Part shown: positions 11,303 through 23,796 of the stretch, one piece after another
How the letters are laid out: each line of letters opens with the position of its first letter
How positions within the stretch are numbered: the stretch's first letter is position 1
Position numbers and translations under genes: made by a program
The notes under the pieces: model-generated
Seen by the model: only the letters and a program-made list of their open reading frames with translations
Database searches by the model: none
What the model was told of the DNA's origin: nothing
NCBI GenBank assembly: GCA_019055375.1
Contig: JAHQIW010005186.1
Span: forward strand, 372,001 to 436,000
Length of the DNA stretch: 64,000 nucleotides
Direction of reading: 5' to 3'
Origin: Parelaphostrongylus tenuis
Taxonomy: Eukaryota > Nematoda > Chromadorea > Rhabditida > Metastrongylidae

Positions 11303-12007
11303 TAATGTACGGTTTGACGCAGATACTCTCTTAATTAGATCCAAAATAAGACTTTATACTAGAGTTACTACTGATTATTTTGCTCGTATTTCTGATAAGG
11401 AGACAAGAGACTGTTAATCTAATACTTGTTAGAAAGATTAGCTATTTCTTCAAGAAGAAGGCGATATCGGCCAAAAATTTCATCTTTAGAGAACGGTGCT
11501 GAGTTGATTATGCTATTCATCAAGAATAGACAAATACTTCTGAAAGGTGTGAATCATTGAAGGGATGTATCATCAGGTTACATGATTGCATTTCTCTTAA
11601 ATGAATTAGTTTGTCTGAGAATTTAATTTACAAGAGTTGAAAGTCTTTTAACAACACAAACAAATGTGTACAGACAAAAAACTTCTTGAAAAGTCATAGA
11701 ACGAAATGAGGCGACCTGGCAAGAGAATGAGCCATCGACTGATAAGGACGAATATTTACATTGAGAGACGATAGTAGCAAAAAGTAAGGCAAAGGTCATT
11801 GAAAGTAAACGCGCAGGCAGAAAGAAAGGATTTGAAAGAAAAACATTAAGACGTATAAAGGGATATGAGAACAGAATGATAAGAAGAATGAAGCATTGTA
11901 TTGCGGCGATTTTGGCGCATATCGACCTACGAGCACTGTTGTCATGAATACTGATGATACAACAAAACAACTAAATTGTGGCTCGGGAATTCTGCTATAT
12001 TCACAAT

Positions 12008-12013
12008 TTATTT
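12008..12013 (-). promoter_or_regulatory. poly(A) signal AATAAA of the large gene
   Basis: AATAAA on the minus strand, 89 bases past the stop codon at 12104-12102. This is the expected place for the 3' end of the Bark-like transcript. Confidence 0.5.
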
Positions 12014-12101
12014 CGATTAAAGACGCTATAATGTACACAGTCTACCCTACGGTTGTTCGTTTCTCGCCAGTTGAACCGATTAGCTTATGGAAAGACTGTA
12101 A

Positions 12102-15100
12102 TCACATAGCTGTTTCTATCACAGGTCTTGTAGAGTTTACACCGTTTCCAGTTCTTCGAAATGCATCGATTTGAGAAGGGTTATGGAGATGAACAAGTGA
12201 TCTTTGTGAAGTGGACAGCATATTTCGTAACGGCACTTGTGCTGGTATACCAGATGGATGATGATTTGTGTCCTGGAAAGTTTCCAGATTGGGATTCGAT
12301 CGGTTGCGGATCAAACGAGGTGGATACGGGTCGTATCTGGGTGGTGGCTCAGGTTTAAGAGGAAGGAGTCGTCGATTCTGTACAGTGCTGTCTGATACAC
12401 TAGACGACTGCTCACTCCATGATCCGTCTGTGAGAGTGGAGTCGCGCTCTAAAATTCATGATAATTATACAGAATTCCTGGAAACGGTAAAGGCTCACTT
12501 TGTCGAAACGATTATTTAAAATATTATAAAAATACATAGAATAAAAAAATAAAAAAAATATATATAAAACAAAAAAAATATTTGACTTTTAACTAATGAC
12601 TTTGACAGCTTATGTCCTCATTTTTTAAACTTCTTTGGTGAGATATCAGTGATCAATTTCTAGTAACTATAGTGGTTTTCTCTAAAATTTCCCTTTTCAA
12701 ATTTCATTATTTCGTACAGCACTAGAAGATTTATAGGGAATACAACGTTGATTAATATGAAAACAGTTGTTATGCGTCAGTCGTAAGCGATGAAATATGT
12801 TTTCCTTTTTACTTCCTTTATTTTTATTTTCTTGAAATTAGGCGATGGCGCATTTTTGGATATGTTTATAGAAGAATTTATAAGAACTTTGAAAGTATAA
12901 CCAACCTGATTCCGTCGGGCAGGTAGAGCAAGAGGTGTAAGTCCTATCGTCGCGAAGACAAACTCCGTCATTTATCTTATTGGTTGAATGGAAGGTGTTC
13001 ATTGTTGGAATCTCTTCATACGGATTCGGATTTGACGACACCTTCTGCCTATATTGTGCACATTTGTTTTATCGTTGAAGTTAGCTGTAGTGTAAAGCAA
13101 TAAGAAATCATTGTTACACTGATCCGGAATGCTCAGTCTATGAAAATAAATCGCAGTAAACTCTGTAACAAAATTTTCGTGACTCTCAGATACTTTGCTC
13201 TTTGGAAATAAGTGATTCATTTGTTGTCCCGGTCAAAAAAACACCGTAAGGTGGTTATAATACCCTTATCACGGCTTTATCTCTCCAATGCACATATCAT
13301 TCAACATAAAAAGTCACAACGTCGGTTTAACGATTTCGAAAATGGGCAACAAACGCCACACTGGCAGTCAGAGGGGAGTAATTTTATGACATGACAAGGA
13401 GCCTTTCACTAATCGAAACGATGAACAAGCAGAACAGATTTGATGCACAATTTGCTGAGTAACGTACTTCATAAGAACTTTCTCCGCGTAGTATCCATCA
13501 GATGCGACGTCGTGACGGGATTTCGGTCTTGAGAATGAACTGTACGAAGAGGTTCCTCTGAAGATAAAGTTGTTGAACTATTCCTGTAATACCGCTCGTT
13601 TCAAGTGTTCTCTTGAGACTACGCTCAAATTTCAATATATCTCATAATTGCTATCTCAGCCAACTTGTCAAGTGATATATTAATGGGCTCTTGTACAGAC
13701 CGACACACGTGTTTCGACCTTGATAGTCTCGCCAGTCGAGCAGAACTCTTACTCTTTTAGCCGATCCTTTCGCGGTGCTCCTGTCTCCACATTAAGAGTA
13801 GGCGACGATGAACGATTTACACTACACTGCCGTCAAGTGAAAATCACCAGATCGACAGTGCTGTACACTCGCTTGCTCTTGGTTGGTATTTTGAGATAAT
13901 TCATAGTATTAGTTTCGAAAGTTTTTTTAAGACCACGCTCAAATCTCAATATATCTGTAACGGGTTTACAAAAGCCCATTAACACACCACATGACAAGTT
14001 GGCTCAAATAGCAATTATAATGTCTAGAACACAGTGATTCTAGACAGCAAGCTGACGTCTTAGTGCCAAACAGATGGGCAAAGAAAGAAGAAATTGTGGA
14101 TCACAACGATGTTGTAGCAATCCTATTGACTAGAGTGACATAGATTCCTGGCAATCTCAAGCTGCGAAGTAAGGAATGTTTGGAGTAATGAAGTGATAGT
14201 ATTTGAAGACGAATAGACAATAAAGCGTAGAGGAATATTCAAACATTGTCTGCGTTGAGAACTCGAAGAAAAAGTTCTTAGGTAGGTTGTAAGGAATTAA
14301 AGCCTCTTTGGTATTATTTTTAACAACTTGGAAATTATATAATCCATCAAAATTGCAAGAAACAAGCTTGGCAAAACTTGCACAATGTCAAAAACACTAT
14401 CACGTTGTTGTGCGCTCGTCTATGACCACAAAAAGTTGTGGTCATGCCTCTACAGCATCAAAATTGAGGTGCCGCACGGGAAACTAAGTTATCCTAACTG
14501 TGTTTTATATGAGTAAGAACCCGTATGTAAGTCTTTCAAATGACTAACTCTATTCTTTAATCCTGAGTAGTGCAAAGTTTTTTAATTTGCCAACTAAAAG
14601 TAAGCCATCAGCAGATATCACCGCTTTCCTAATAGCCAGCTAGATGAAAGGTGACAAAACTCCTTCCAGTCTAAAACGACAGGTGCCGCCTTTGGTAATG
14701 ACTTCAGATGCTATAGAAAGCTCAAAATTCAAAATTCTGCCGCACCAGTTAAATTTAAGAAAATAGAAATCTTCTTCAGGTAGGAATATCTCTTTCCATC
14801 ATAGTGGACCATTTCAGTGTTTGATGAAATAAGTATTTTGTGAGCTCCCAGACTGAGCCATGTGGCTTTGCTTCAGATAACATCGTATAAACTTTCCGGT
14901 AGGTTGAAAGAGTCATAAAATGATGATGGCAAATGAAGAGCAAAATCTATATTTTTGGCTGAGTATAATGTCATAAAGGGCACGAAATTTTATCTCAAAA
15001 AGTTGGATTTCATAAAAGTCTTGGTAATAACAAACTTTTGATTGGAAAGAAAGGGCGAGAAGTCAAAAGGACATAACCGAGTTCGTTTTTGTAAGAAGTT

Positions 15101-18093
15101 ATTTTAACTTTATAAATGGCATAACTGAGTTTATATGTGTGCTAATTAACGACAAAAGTACCTGGAAGTGTCAGAAGTCAGTCGGTCGTAGACTCGATCA
15201 GTTGAAAGAGAGTCCGAGCACTCTGTATGAACGGTCTCGGTCGGAGAGCGCGAGCAAGCAGTACGACCACGTAACATATTCCTAAGAAAAAAGACTGTGG
15301 CTTGTTAGCACCTTATTGGATATCATTTTGGAAATCATACGCACGGTGAAGCTTAGCGTGCTCCAGGCTACTCTACTAACCCTTCTCGCCATGAGATAAT
15401 GAATGATTAAATATTGATAGCGGTAGATTTTACAGATGAGAAAAGAGCGCTCTCAGGCTCTCTAATCTTTTATTAGCTTTTTCTTCTTCTAGTCATTATG
15501 AAATGTTATCTTGCCGGAGATAACTCACAATAACTCGGTAGTTTCGAAAAGATTGATTGGAACTATCAGCACATTAACATATGTCAGATGAAAAAATCTG
15601 TATTGCTAATCATAAAATATTTTTCTGAGAGATACAGTAACCAAAAGTTTGATTGACGATCATTTGATCTAGCAGAATCCTAAACATTTCGGGTTTAGTG
15701 AACACTTGGTTCTTACTTCATTTATTGCTTTCTGATGGTTTACTTTTCGCTCTCCGAGTTCACAGATCTTCGATTGCTTCAATTACAGAAGAGACCCAGT
15801 TCCTCAAAATCTACGCTTAAATGGAACAACCGAATGATAGCTGCATCACCAGTAATTCCTTAAGTAGTGAAATGCCTTAAGCATGCAGCAGTGAAATCTT
15901 TTTTGGTATACGTCGTCAGCGCAAAACTTCTTGTAGGTTCTGCTCGTTTGAAAAAGCGAAGCATATCACAGTGTTTCTAATTATTACTTTAGAGGAATTT
16001 GGTGAAATTGAATTCGTAATACATTCTCTAAGATTGACAGTGGTCATGAGTGGTTTGTCGACATTATTCTTGCTAGTTGTGAAGACTAAGTAACCTTTGA
16101 TGGCCTCTTCTGTATTTCTAGCCAATCAGTTGATGGATTTCCCTATATCTTGTCGTGCAAGGTGCAAATCGAACATAGGCGAATACATTTCCCAGGGGTA
16201 CGAATGAATACGACAACTTATAGCCATGAAGGTACTTAGCTCGCCATTTTCAGTAATCCATAGTAGTGATCCATTTTGTTCATGATGGCTCCTCGATCAA
16301 CCATGCATTTTCAGTTCATTAGCTGGATCTAAGGCTAACCTTCTCGGCATTGGTGGAGCGGAGACAATCTTGTATTCCACGGAAGCCCAATCTACCGTAT
16401 TTTCAGGTTATTTGTCGCTAATTAATCATACTACATCAACAAAACTGTAATTCGGTTTCAACGTATATTCCACGGCATCCGATGAGAATTCCTCCCAATA
16501 GTTAATCTACGTGCTTGTTCTGGAGTCACTCGCTCTGACTAGATTTTGAAAGAATGCCTTGCGAAAAATGTGTGTAGTGCATGATATTCTCTAGCCCACC
16601 CGGCAAACTGGAGCCTGAACAAGAATAGAACATAGATCACCTGCCGCATGGTATATTTCATAAATTTTCATGAGAGTTTGAGGTATTAGATGTGATCCAG
16701 CCGAGATGGTCCTTGTGAAATCCTGCTTGCCAAGATGATTAATCTACATAACATTTTTATTTGCGATATGACAGCACTTGTAAAGAAGATATACTGTATT
16801 CAGAGAGGAAATTGGGAGTTACTTAGATCACTCTCCTGTTACCTATATGTAGTGTGCTCGAGATTCTGAACTTATCGAAGATCCCTCTCTAAACTGATAT
16901 GATTTGCGTTGTGTGAAACTTGCAGTTCATAACGAACTGCTTGGATAGTATGTGTGAAGCTATTGCAACTAGAAGAAAAGGCCTTATGTCTAAGTCGCAC
17001 ACCTTTTCGAACAATCAGTAGGCAGTTGGTAGTCTAGCGTTCAGTATTCCCCTATCCACCAGTCACGGGGAAAAAAATTCAGTCAAAATGGACAGTTTGC
17101 TTTTTCTTTTCTTTTTGCGGTGTCGGCAATTCCGTTCTAAGTTCAAATGATCACATCACTCTCTTGGTACAGAGAAAATGATAGCAGATCCATAATGTGG
17201 TTATCTCCATATCCTACGTGGTGAGTTCCATCTCCAGCAAAGATTTCTGTGCTCAAAAAATGAATCTTCGCGGAAAGGTGTTTTGTGGAGACATGAATCC
17301 AGCAACACCTTTCAACGTCAAAGACTATTTGGCTAAAATTTATAATCGTGTATAACAAGCTTCCACCTGGTCAGGTGAAGAGAGGTATTACATCCAGTCA
17401 GTAAACATGACCTAAACTCGTTTATTGCACATTATATCTATTTTCCCACATCTGCCGACACGTAGCGCAGTTTCAGGAACTACCCTCGAAATCATTGAGG
17501 ATATCTGCGGCACAAAAAAACTAAGTCATTCATAGACATTTCAGTTCACAAAACAATAATCAGAGATGGAATATAGTAGTACCTTGGTTGCGTGTGACTC
17601 AGTTATTAGGGGTGCCCTAATACAGAAACGTGCTCGATGGTTGCATCTCGTTTCTAGGATGCTCACCAAACCGGTCAATCCTCTAGGGTAGGCGAATTGG
17701 TATCAGACTTGTCTGGGAGGATAGCAGCAGTGACTTGATACATCTCCAAGCCAAGACGAATCATCGGAAAGACCAGATATGCACTCAATCACTACTGAAG
17801 ATGCCTAATGAAGCCAAATGCTCGACGCATCCCCAAGGACTGATCAATATGCTTTATCATAGCTACTTTCCAAGCATATTTTTGAAAAACAGTCGCAAAG
17901 GCGTGCAAAGTATAAGGTATTTCCCAAGCATGTCTGGCCAACTGCACTATGTCATTATTTACTAGAGTTTTAGTAAACTCACTTGTGAGCGATGAAAGGA
18001 TCATCGTAAGCGTTGATGGTGGATGAAGTAAGACTAGCTTTGACCGACTGATGCGAGGGAAGCTGTTCCCGTTGTCTTTGGGCCGAAGCCTTC
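12102..18093 (-). CDS. exons: cytoplasmic tail and stop
   Basis: Exons 17983-18093 (SLTSSTINAYDDPFIAHK), 12906-13048 (VSSNPNPYEEIPTMNTF) and 12102-12448. Junction codons are kept at both splices. The last exon has a Ser-rich run, PPPRYDPYPP (a PPxY motif) and the C-terminus VIETAM, followed by TGA. The intron 13049-17982 is 4.9 kb. Its presence explains why the last exons look isolated from the rest of the gene. Confidence 0.85.
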
Positions 18094-21000
18094 CTGAAAA
18101 CATTGCCAACAATAATTGTATTGAAATATTCCTACTTTCCCCTTCAAGGTTTTCCATCAACAGCTTCTAACTGGGCAGATTCAGAGTGAATGCGATTGGT
18201 GTTGAATTCAAGTTCATGCCACTGTTAGGTGACAGTTACGATGAGATGAACACCAAAATTTTAATCGACTCAAGCATACTGCCTTCAAACACGCTGAGAG
18301 TCGAGCCAGTCAAGATTTGCTTCGAAATGGCATTGATGTTAAATGTTAACACAACAAATTTTTGTTCGAAGAAGAAAATCATAAGGTCGCTCAAATCTTT
18401 GTCCTAAATATCACAAGTGATTCCTACCACTAGAGGTTGGAGCTCACTGAATAGATCACTAACCGCTGGAGCTTAAGGCTAGCTCTTATGATATTCTTTC
18501 TTTCGATGTTATCTTCAGTTCTTCTCCGCGATTTTATACACCAGCATAGGGCAAGCAGGAAAAGCACAACTAATAGAAGGCTGACGATGATCACGGCAAT
18601 GACTATGCCAGCACGCCACAGCACCGGTTCGACGTAGGGTTGTGTTCCTAAACAGATAGTACTAAGAAAAAATGCGAAATACCATAAAAAGCTTTATAGC
18701 CGTCGTAAAGTTAGGTTAAGGTTTCCCACGGAGCACTGCTGAATCAAAAATTCTACAGATGAGCATAGAGAAAACAAATGCTATTTCACGAGTCCTAGCA
18801 ACCCAACAATGTTGTGTTATGAAGAGAATTTCTTCCTCTATAACAGAACGTTTTTACGTAAAAACTTAGTCAACTTTTTTCATTGCGAATTATGAAATTT
18901 GAAGCTGTCAGAGTTGAATGATCCCTGAGGGTTACAGTATGCATTCGACTTCGCCGGGCATCAATAGAGACGATTGAATATATATATCTAGCCTATAAAA
19001 AAATTCATGATGGTTTGCCGATGTGTCAAGTCGGTTGTGCTATCCTCCCAGCCAAATCTGGCACCAATTTGGCGCCGACCTCAGTGGGATAAAAAGTTTT
19101 GTGAAATCGGGGAGCCAGATAGAATCAATAACTACGTATGTGTTTCAGGACACCTCTGATCACTGCGTTCATGCGATCATCGTAATTCACATGTGAAAAT
19201 ATTACAGAACCAGTGGATATTTCCCAGACAATTGTGGACCATATCTCTTCTAGATAGCAACAGACTGTTTAGGACGTACTGGACAACAGATCGAAAAAGA
19301 GAGAGAAATTTACACAACAAAAATAAAACTACCTTTTTCGCAAACAAAAGGCATAAGATTGTTGCAGTTCTGCGTGCCGATTCGGCCTGTACGAGTACTC
19401 AACCAGGCGCATTGCGTCGAAGGAATCGACACTGACGAGATCCACACTACCGTGTCCGAGCGTAACTGAAAAGTCAATGGAGATATTCTTTATGCCAAAT
19501 ATCTTCAATGTCTCCAGTGTCAATTTCAAATACTAGATTAGACGAGCTAATTTTCCAGCATGTGAGTTCCGACATACTCCGAATAAATCGAATCTCTCAG
19601 GGTCGGTGACGTATTGCTGGGTGAACTGGTCGATTCGTTGGGCGATTTGCTTCTGGCGAACATCATCCGCTCTCAAATAAGGCACAAAAGCGTCCATTGC
19701 CTAGAAGAAAACTAGAGTTGTAGATATCTAACAAATATATAACTGCTCGCCCGTCCGAAACACTCAGCATTAAAAGGTATAGATTGTGAAGGAGAGCAAG
19801 CGACACAAAACATGTATAATCATTTTTCTTTCAGAACAAAATTCGGACAGTATTCTAGTAGCTTATCAAATGTAGTAATGCGTACTTCACAGTAGAGGGT
19901 TGCATCAGTATAAGTAACCGCAGCGCCAACATAGAGGAAGCACGATTTGAATTCTTCCAATCCTGCCTGAAACCAACCAGCCGGACAATCGCCTTCCAGA
20001 AGAGACGAATTTGACTCCAAAACTGGCTGATAGTCCACCTGCAATAATAAATGACTATTTACCAATTAAATAGTTATAGGACTGTCCCGCGCACACATCA
20101 AGAGGGATATAAAATTTCTTCTCTGAAGATATGGTGGCATTTCGGCGTGAGAGGAAATTAGTATCGCGTAGATAGATTTTCTGCGTTATTCATTGCAAAG
20201 ATCTATCAGTCAGCAGCGCTTTACATGGGATAAACACCAACAAACGATATTACAGGACAGTGAAAATAAACATGTTCTAGAAGAAGGTGTACGAAACCAA
20301 CCACCAAAGCATCATCTATTGCTGCATCCGCAAACTATTGCACAAGACAATCAATATCAAAACAAAGCGCGAGCTCTTGCGAAAAATTTGGGTTTGGTTA
20401 CAGAAATTGAGAGAAAGAAGTCGACGAATGACAGCAGAAGCCCATATTTCATTATATAAATATCTCCTATAGAAGATGAAACAATTATGTTGAAGATAGA
20501 GAATCATTTGTGGACGGAGGGTTACTGACTGCGTAACCTCAAATATTACCTTAAGAAATACTTTTTTGCCTCCCTACTCACCGTTAAACTTCTCTTTTTT
20601 CTCAAAGTTCACAAATATTTCTCTGAAAATCACGACATTTTAGCATTACGAAGCTACGAATATTTGTTGGTGAGATGTTTACGAAATGTGGAGGTCAATA
20701 CTTTAACTTCAGGATCATCTTCCTTTGAAGTCGATTTTAGGGTTTCGGTAGAACACATAAATATGAAAGTTACTTCCAATCTCCAAAGAATTTTACTCGT
20801 CAGTGAATAATGGAACTCGTTCTAAAAAATCAAAACTCAAAACTTCTTCTATGGTAAAAAATGAAGTCAAAATCAGCGGTATAGAGTATGAAATAAGTTA
20901 AGACCTTGATCAAGTATGGATAGTCGGAGAAGTCGCGTATTTTGCCAGCAGCAACGCTCTCCGCGCCAGGATATCCCCAGTAGTTGAGCCGCGCATCGAT

Positions 21001-23756
21001 GGTGCCAATATCGTACCTGAACTTTTGATATTAATGAAATCAAAGCCAAAAAGTGGGATTTTTGCAACAATTCGCTAAAAATGAGTGGCAGTAGAGTTTG
21101 AAGTCAATAGCTCATAGCATGTCAGCGTGCCTCCCGTCTTTACCTCGTGAGTTCTATTTAAAAAAAGCCACAAACTTGCCGATCAGAAAGCAATGAGAAA
21201 GGCTGCCTATAGAGTTTTTTCCACTATATGTAGAAAAGATGAACAGCTCGCAAACCACGCATAGTGAAGGAAACATAGCTTTCGCAGTTTATAAAACACA
21301 ATGAGAGTGGCAGCGCAGAATCCGTCGTAAGAAGTCACAAACTAACTGGGTTCGTTTCGAGGTGGTCAACTCGTAAGAATTCTTCTTGTCGTTGAAAACG
21401 TTTCCTCTGTAGTGTTGCTGAGAGCTTCCGGCTGTAATTTATACATTGAGAACCTTTTTTTCTGGAAAAGATGAAATTTCTTGCAATGTCACATCTTTGA
21501 AAAATTGGTCAACAGATTAGTTTTTTTCTCAAAAAACATTATAAAGACATAGAAGTATAACAACGGGATAAATAACTCAGAGAAGCAATACGCATATTAC
21601 CATAAATTTCATCCAGTTGCGAATTTTTGCTGAATTTCGAACAACCTTCTATATCAAAATAAGTCTCACAACATCCAGAAACATTTAACAGAAAATGTAG
21701 AACTCATCCTCACTTTGGACGACCTCATGAGGGTAAGTTCCCTTCGTATTCACTTGAGAATATCACCAACCACGATGAGGCGACCTATCTATGAAAATTA
21801 TTCTCTGAAGAGTCTTCATAGTCGCTCCCGAATAGATGTCGAAGACGAATCACAGGAAAAAAATGGCTTACAAAAAGTAATTATTATATAAAAAGAGTGC
21901 TATGCAAAACGAGCGTCGGTGGTGCAGCGGTTAGCATACGCTCCCTGAAAAGTGAGACCTGAGTTCGCATCCGGCTGACGCAAATGCTTTTGATCATACC
22001 ACCGCAATAAGCGGTCAAATAAATGAATCCCGATTGATTATTTATACCAAATATCTGTCAGCACAAGTGGGTTGAAGCCGATAGCGGCTGCCCCGCCAGA
22101 CCGTAAACGATTGATTGTTGACAGATAACGCGTTGTAACGTAAAAAGAGTGGTGTGCAAAACGAGCGTCGGTGGTGCAATGGTTAGCATACGCCCCGGAA
22201 AGAGTGAGATCCGGGATCGAACCCCGGCGGATGCAAATGTTTTGCACAGCACTCCACATTATTGGGTATATTACAAGATCATACCACCGCAATAAGCGGT
22301 TAAATAAATGAATTCCGATTGATTCTCAAAACTAATAGTAGTAATAAATTGATTAAATCGATTGGAACTCTTGAGAAGGTGGATGTTAATGAAAGATTGG
22401 CCACTAGAACATATTTACAACAACATTGTATGATAAGTCAGATTTCACGCTTGAGCAGATTTTGAGCTCACCCAGTATTGTGCTGCGATATCTTTCGCTC
22501 TCTGTTCCCACATGGGTCCACCAGTCAAATGAAACACCTTCCTGTGTGATCACCTCAAACAAGTAATTCAAACCAGCAACAGATTCACACATGAAACCTT
22601 ATCCAAAGTTTTGAAAATATTATTACGTTCAATCAAACGGCTCATATAAATTGCTTATCGTAATTTTTCGTAACGTTTTCAAAGCTACGCAGTCGTTTGT
22701 GCCTCAAAATGCTTCTCTCAAGTCTTTGTGGAAAGGAATTGGAGAATTTTTGCTTAATAACTTCCACGCCCTCCTAATATGGACCTCCTCGTAAGAGATA
22801 CTCTTTCAGCTAGCTAAATTGTACTGAGATAGGATTTGAGAAAAAAAACACTATCATTTTGCGTAGGTAGGAACTAACCTGTCTCCTAGGTCTACGAAGG
22901 AACTCGTCATGCTCTTCCTCAGGTTGAAAACCATAATGTTCCTTAAGATTAAACATTGGAAATTATGAGATTATATTAGAAAATTCCTGGAAACGAAAAT
23001 AACGATATGAAAATGATGGATGCGCGGTATTGATATTAGAATGACGTTCTCATTGATGACGAACTCATCGACATACCAGATATTGATGACCGTGTCCAAG
23101 GGCGATATTCTCCTCGAAATTGTTTATAGAGGAAAGTTTGTGTCTCCGAGGTGATACGAGAGTACCTAGAAGAGTCACATGCTATGAGCCTCGGCTTTAT
23201 GTCGACCAAATGAACTTGTACGTTGTCATTTGTTGGATATTTGCCAGCAAGAAAGTCACAGAAGAGAAGAGATTTACAACGATTACGGGCGAGGCACCTA
23301 GCACTTACGCCTCTTCCACTTAACGAATCTGCAGCCTCTAGCTTCTACTATTCTAAAAATCCAGTTTTGATAACTTCAGCTAGGCTACAGCTAGGCTACA
23401 TCCTATTTTTCCGTTTTAGCCAAGAAATAATAAAAACGAACAATAACACCATTTTTAGTTTTGAGGCTACTACGAACTTCTATGAGTCATTAGAGAGATG
23501 AATTTCTATATCCCAGGATGCGAGATGCAAAAGGACTTTTGAGGCAGCGTGTTTGCTGAACTGATACCGTTGCCTGTAGAGAGCAATCTATATCGATTGC
23601 AGTAATGTTGATATGCTTTGAGATAAGCATGTGAGATAGACGATCAGATTTATGAAAAGCAAGCACAGAAATACAAATACGGATAGAAATAGTAAAGGTA
23701 GAGAAAAAAAGAGAGAGGGATGGAGAGCGAGAAAAGAAGGAGAAAGGGAGAGAGAA

Positions 23757-23796
<40 letters not shown>

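Larger units (their letters stand above)
13049..17982 (-). other. 4.9-kb intron of the Bark-like gene
   Basis: Bounded by the donor after 17983 and the acceptor before 13048. It holds the hammerhead element at 13.60-14.03 kb and a SINE at 17.56 kb. Nothing else is recognised in it. Confidence 0.6.

Noticed and set aside
11623..12038. Overlapping minus-strand frames of 115 and 80 codons
   Set aside because: They fall in and beyond the 3' untranslated region, are T-rich by composition and have no motif.
20193..20472. 88-codon plus-strand frame
   Set aside because: Lies in an intron opposite to the host gene, no splice sites or family motifs.
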